Below, piece after piece: positions 61,966 through 64,000 of a DNA stretch of 64,000 nucleotides. The notes under the pieces were generated by a model. The model had not been told where the DNA came from, ran no database searches, and saw only the letters and a list, made by a program, of their open reading frames with translations. The translations under genes and the position numbers were made by a program. The DNA is from Actinopolymorpha cephalotaxi (GTDB taxonomy: Bacteria; Actinomycetota; Actinomycetes; Propionibacteriales; Actinopolymorphaceae), in assembly GCF_013408535.1 (NCBI RefSeq), contig NZ_JACBZA010000001.1, positions 1,240,001 to 1,304,000 on the forward strand. Reading direction: 5' to 3'. How positions within the stretch are numbered: the first letter of the stretch is position 1; each line of letters begins with the position of its first letter.

Positions 61966-63128
61966 GCACTCCCACCCGGTCCCGCGCGGACGACCGCCGG
62001 CGTCGGCCCGAGTTCCGTGGAACGGAGCCCGGCCCCGGGCCGGACGGGCCGCTGCTGTCGGTCCGTGACCTGCACGTGCACTTCCGCCGGGGCAAGGAGG
62101 TCCTGCGCGCGGTCGACGGCGTGAGCTTCGACCTGCACGCCGGCCGGGCGCTGGCGATCGTGGGGGAGAGCGGCAGCGGCAAGACGGTGACCGCCCGCAG
62201 CCTGCTGCGGCTGCTGCCGCGCAACGCCCGGATCGCGGACGGGCAGGTGTGGTTCAACCACGCCGCCGGCGTGCGGGACGCCGATCACGCCGATCCGCAT
62301 CCTGGCGGGGACCGCCCGGCCGGCCGTGGCCGGCGCGACCGGGGTGCGGCCGGCCCGCGCGACCTGCTGCGCCTCGGCGAGCGGGAGATGCGGAGAGTAC
62401 GCGGACGCGACATCGGCATGGTGTTCCAGAACGCCATGGAGGCGATGAACCCCACCCTCACCCTCGAACGCCAGTTGACCGAACACCTGCTCTGGCACGG
62501 GATCTGCGGCAAGGCGGAGGCGCGCGACCGCGCGGTGCGGGCGCTCGGCGACGTCGGCATCCCCGAACCCGAACGCCGGATCCGTACGTACCCCTTCCAG
62601 CTGTCCGGCGGGATGCGCCAGCGGGCGATGATCGCGATGGCGATGCTCACCCAGCCGGCCCTGCTGATCGCCGACGAACCCACCACCGCCGTCGACGTGA
62701 CCGTGCAGCGGCAGATCCTCGACCTGCTGGCGGAGGTGAAGAACCGCGGCACCGGCATCGTGATGATCACCCACGACCTCGGCGTCGCGCGGTACTTCTG
62801 CGACGACGTGGTGGTGATGTACGCCGGGCGGGTGGTGGAGCGGGCGAGCACGCCGGAGCTGCTGGACTCACCGCGCCATCCGTACTCCGTCGGCCTGCTC
62901 GGCTCGTGCGTGGAGATCGGCGACCGCGGCCGGCCGCTGACACCGATTCAGGGCGCCCCGCCCGACCTGGCCCGCCGGCCGCAGGGCTGCGCGTTCCATC
63001 CGCGGTGTGCGCAGGCCGAGGCACCGCGATGCCTCACCGACCAGCCGTTGCTTCCGCTCGTCAGCAGCGGTTCCGGTGGTACGGGTGGCCGGGAGGCCGC
63101 GTGCTGGAAGGTGGTGCCGGATGCCTGA
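61962..63128 (+). CDS. ABC transporter ATP-binding protein (DppD/OppD type)
   Basis: 388 residues. Walker A is GESGSGKT (context ALAIVGESGSGKTVTA), the Q-loop is in GMVFQNAMEAMNP, the signature is LSGGMRQRAMIAMA, and Walker B is LLIADEPTTAVDVT. The C-terminal oligopeptide-type cysteine region is present (CAFHPRC, then APRCL and ACW). Between Walker A and the Q-loop there is an extra His/Asp/Arg/Gly-rich insertion of about 40 residues (about 105-145). It overlaps the preceding permease by 4 bases and the next ATPase by 8. Confidence 0.94.
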   Translation: MSTPTRSRADDRRRRPEFRGTEPGPGPDGPLLSVRDLHVHFRRGKEVLRAVDGVSFDLHAGRALAIVGESGSGKTVTARSLLRLLPRNARIADGQVWFNHAAGVRDADHADPHPGGDRPAGRGRRDRGAAGPRDLLRLGEREMRRVRGRDIGMVFQNAMEAMNPTLTLERQLTEHLLWHGICGKAEARDRAVRALGDVGIPEPERRIRTYPFQLSGGMRQRAMIAMAMLTQPALLIADEPTTAVDVTVQRQILDLLAEVKNRGTGIVMITHDLGVARYFCDDVVVMYAGRVVERASTPELLDSPRHPYSVGLLGSCVEIGDRGRPLTPIQGAPPDLARRPQGCAFHPRCAQAEAPRCLTDQPLLPLVSSGSGGTGGREAACWKVVPDA

Positions 63129-63897
63129 GAACGTACTGGTGCGGGCGGAGAACCTCGGCAAGACGTTCTCCACCCCGGCCGGCGACGTGGTCGCCGTCGA
63201 CGACGTGTCCTTCGACGTCGTACGCGGTGAGACGCTCGGCCTGGTGGGGGAGAGCGGCAGCGGCAAGTCGACCGTGGCCAGGTTGCTGATGTGGCTGCAG
63301 GAGCCGACGTCGGGCCGGGTGGTGTTCGACGGCACCGACCTGGCGGCGGTCCCCGGCCGGGACCTGCACACCGTCCGGCGGCGGATGCAGATGGTGTTCC
63401 AGAACCCCTACGGTTCACTGCTCCCGCACTACACCGCGGCCGGCAACGTCGCCGAGCCGCTGCGCCTGCACCGCATCGGCGACAAGGACAGCCGGCGTGC
63501 ACGGGCGAAGGAACTGCTGGACCTGGTGGGTGTCAACCCGCGCTTTGCGGACCTGTATCCCCGGCAGTTCTCCGGCGGCCAGCAGCAGCGCATCGCGATC
63601 GCCCGCGCCCTGGCGCTCGAACCCGAGCTGCTGGTCTGCGACGAACCCACGTCCGCACTCGACGTCTCCATCCAGGCGCAGATCCTCAACCTGCTCGACG
63701 ATCTGCGCGAACGCCTCGGCCTGACCTGCCTGTTCATCTCGCACAACCTCGCGGTGGTGGAACGCCTCGCCAACCGGGTCGCGGTGATGCGGCAGGGACA
63801 CATCGTCGAGCTCGCGCCGACCGAGGAACTCTTCCGTACGCCGCAAGACCCCTACACCCGTGCCCTGCTGGGCGCGGTCCTGCCCGTCCGCGGATAA
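63121..63897 (+). CDS. ABC transporter ATP-binding protein (DppF/OppF type)
   Basis: 258 residues. Walker A GESGSGKST, Q-loop QMVFQNPYGSLLP, signature FSGGQQQRIAIARAL and Walker B LLVCDEPTSALDVS are all present. It lacks the long oligopeptide-type C-terminal cysteine domain and is therefore shorter than many OppF proteins. The ATG lies inside the end of the previous gene (8-base overlap). It completes a five-part importer: binding protein, two permeases, two ATPases. Confidence 0.93.
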   Translation: MPENVLVRAENLGKTFSTPAGDVVAVDDVSFDVVRGETLGLVGESGSGKSTVARLLMWLQEPTSGRVVFDGTDLAAVPGRDLHTVRRRMQMVFQNPYGSLLPHYTAAGNVAEPLRLHRIGDKDSRRARAKELLDLVGVNPRFADLYPRQFSGGQQQRIAIARALALEPELLVCDEPTSALDVSIQAQILNLLDDLRERLGLTCLFISHNLAVVERLANRVAVMRQGHIVELAPTEELFRTPQDPYTRALLGAVLPVRG

Positions 63898-63954
63898 CCC
63901 GCACTGTCCGGTCGCCGAGGAAACTCCTCGCGTACCGGCGAAGGAGGAAGTCAC

Positions 63955-64000
63955 GTGAGTGGCACCAGTCCCGTCGCGGTAGTGCTCGACCCGGAGCTTC
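63955..64000 (+). CDS. start of an unidentified gene, cut by window end (partial)
   Basis: A GTG at 63955 is preceded by AAGGAGGAAG (about 63941-63950), a strong ribosome site. Only 15 codons are visible (SGTSPVAVVLDPEL), too few to assign. It is 57 bases after the transporter ATPase gene and probably belongs to the same catabolic cluster. A small hairpin (CGAGG/CCTCG, 63916-63930) lies between. Confidence 0.6.
   Translation, partial: MSGTSPVAVVLDPEL

Overview
This window is chromosomal DNA from a high-GC actinomycete. The evidence is strong GC bias at third codon positions, frequent GTG starts, an F420-type luciferase-like oxidoreductase, twin-arginine lipoproteins, and the conserved actinobacterial order dxr-rseP-ispG-(GNAT)-proS, rimP-nusA-ylxR-infB-ylxP-rbfA-truB-ribF-rpsO-pnp-(M16 peptidase)-dapB, and thyX-dapA-RNase J. 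I see no phage, insertion sequence, CRISPR array, rRNA or tRNA. The genus cannot be fixed from the sequence alone; the Propionibacteriales or relatives are a guess.

Layout. 1-7.7 kb: end of purU, folD, a TetR/F420-oxidoreductase pair with a clear operator, then the isoprenoid and membrane-protease block dxr-rseP-ispG and a DUF4081 acetyltransferase. 7.7-13.1 kb: a fused oxoprolinase-type hydantoinase, a DUF389 membrane protein and a second TetR. 13.3-21.4 kb: proS, an AraC regulator under a 30-bp palindrome, a DUF1835 protein, gamma-glutamyltranspeptidase, a HAD protein and two ferritin-like proteins. 21.4-35.7 kb: the transcription/translation superoperon from rimP to dapB, with structured RNA elements around infB, rpsO and pnp. 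35.7-39 kb: a PhyH-type dioxygenase and an overlapping CGNR regulator-GNAT-azlC-azlD operon. 39.2-44.4 kb: the phenylacetyl-CoA epoxidase operon paaABCDE and a cysteine-desulfurase-like gene. 44.4-46.8 kb: a chagasin-like protease inhibitor facing a papain-like protease and a small companion protein. 47.2-52.4 kb: thyX, an editing-domain-less threonyl-tRNA synthetase, dapA and RNase J. 52.4-64 kb: a catabolic cluster with two DHDPS-family enzymes, an epimerase, a Gfo/Idh oxidoreductase, a full oligopeptide/oligosaccharide-type ABC transporter and an unusual regulator.

The most interesting signals are these. (1) A leaderless 28-codon leader peptide with three consecutive ACG (Thr) codons and two hairpins upstream of the short threonyl-tRNA synthetase, which looks like a threonine attenuator. 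(2) A cytoplasmic-looking papain-like protease whose C-terminal domain is echoed by the small protein encoded just downstream, with a chagasin-family inhibitor next door. (3) A TTACGG-N6-CCGTAA operator found in all three promoter regions of the 52-63 kb cluster, each copy overlapping a predicted -10 box, next to a regulator with a PrpR-N-like/GGDEF-like/winged-helix layout. (4) Short tandem repeats that begin exactly at stop codons, including eight 11-bp units after the desulfurase-like gene. (5) About ten genes whose start codon lies 6-8 bases after a TAnnnT box, which implies leaderless mRNAs, especially for regulators.
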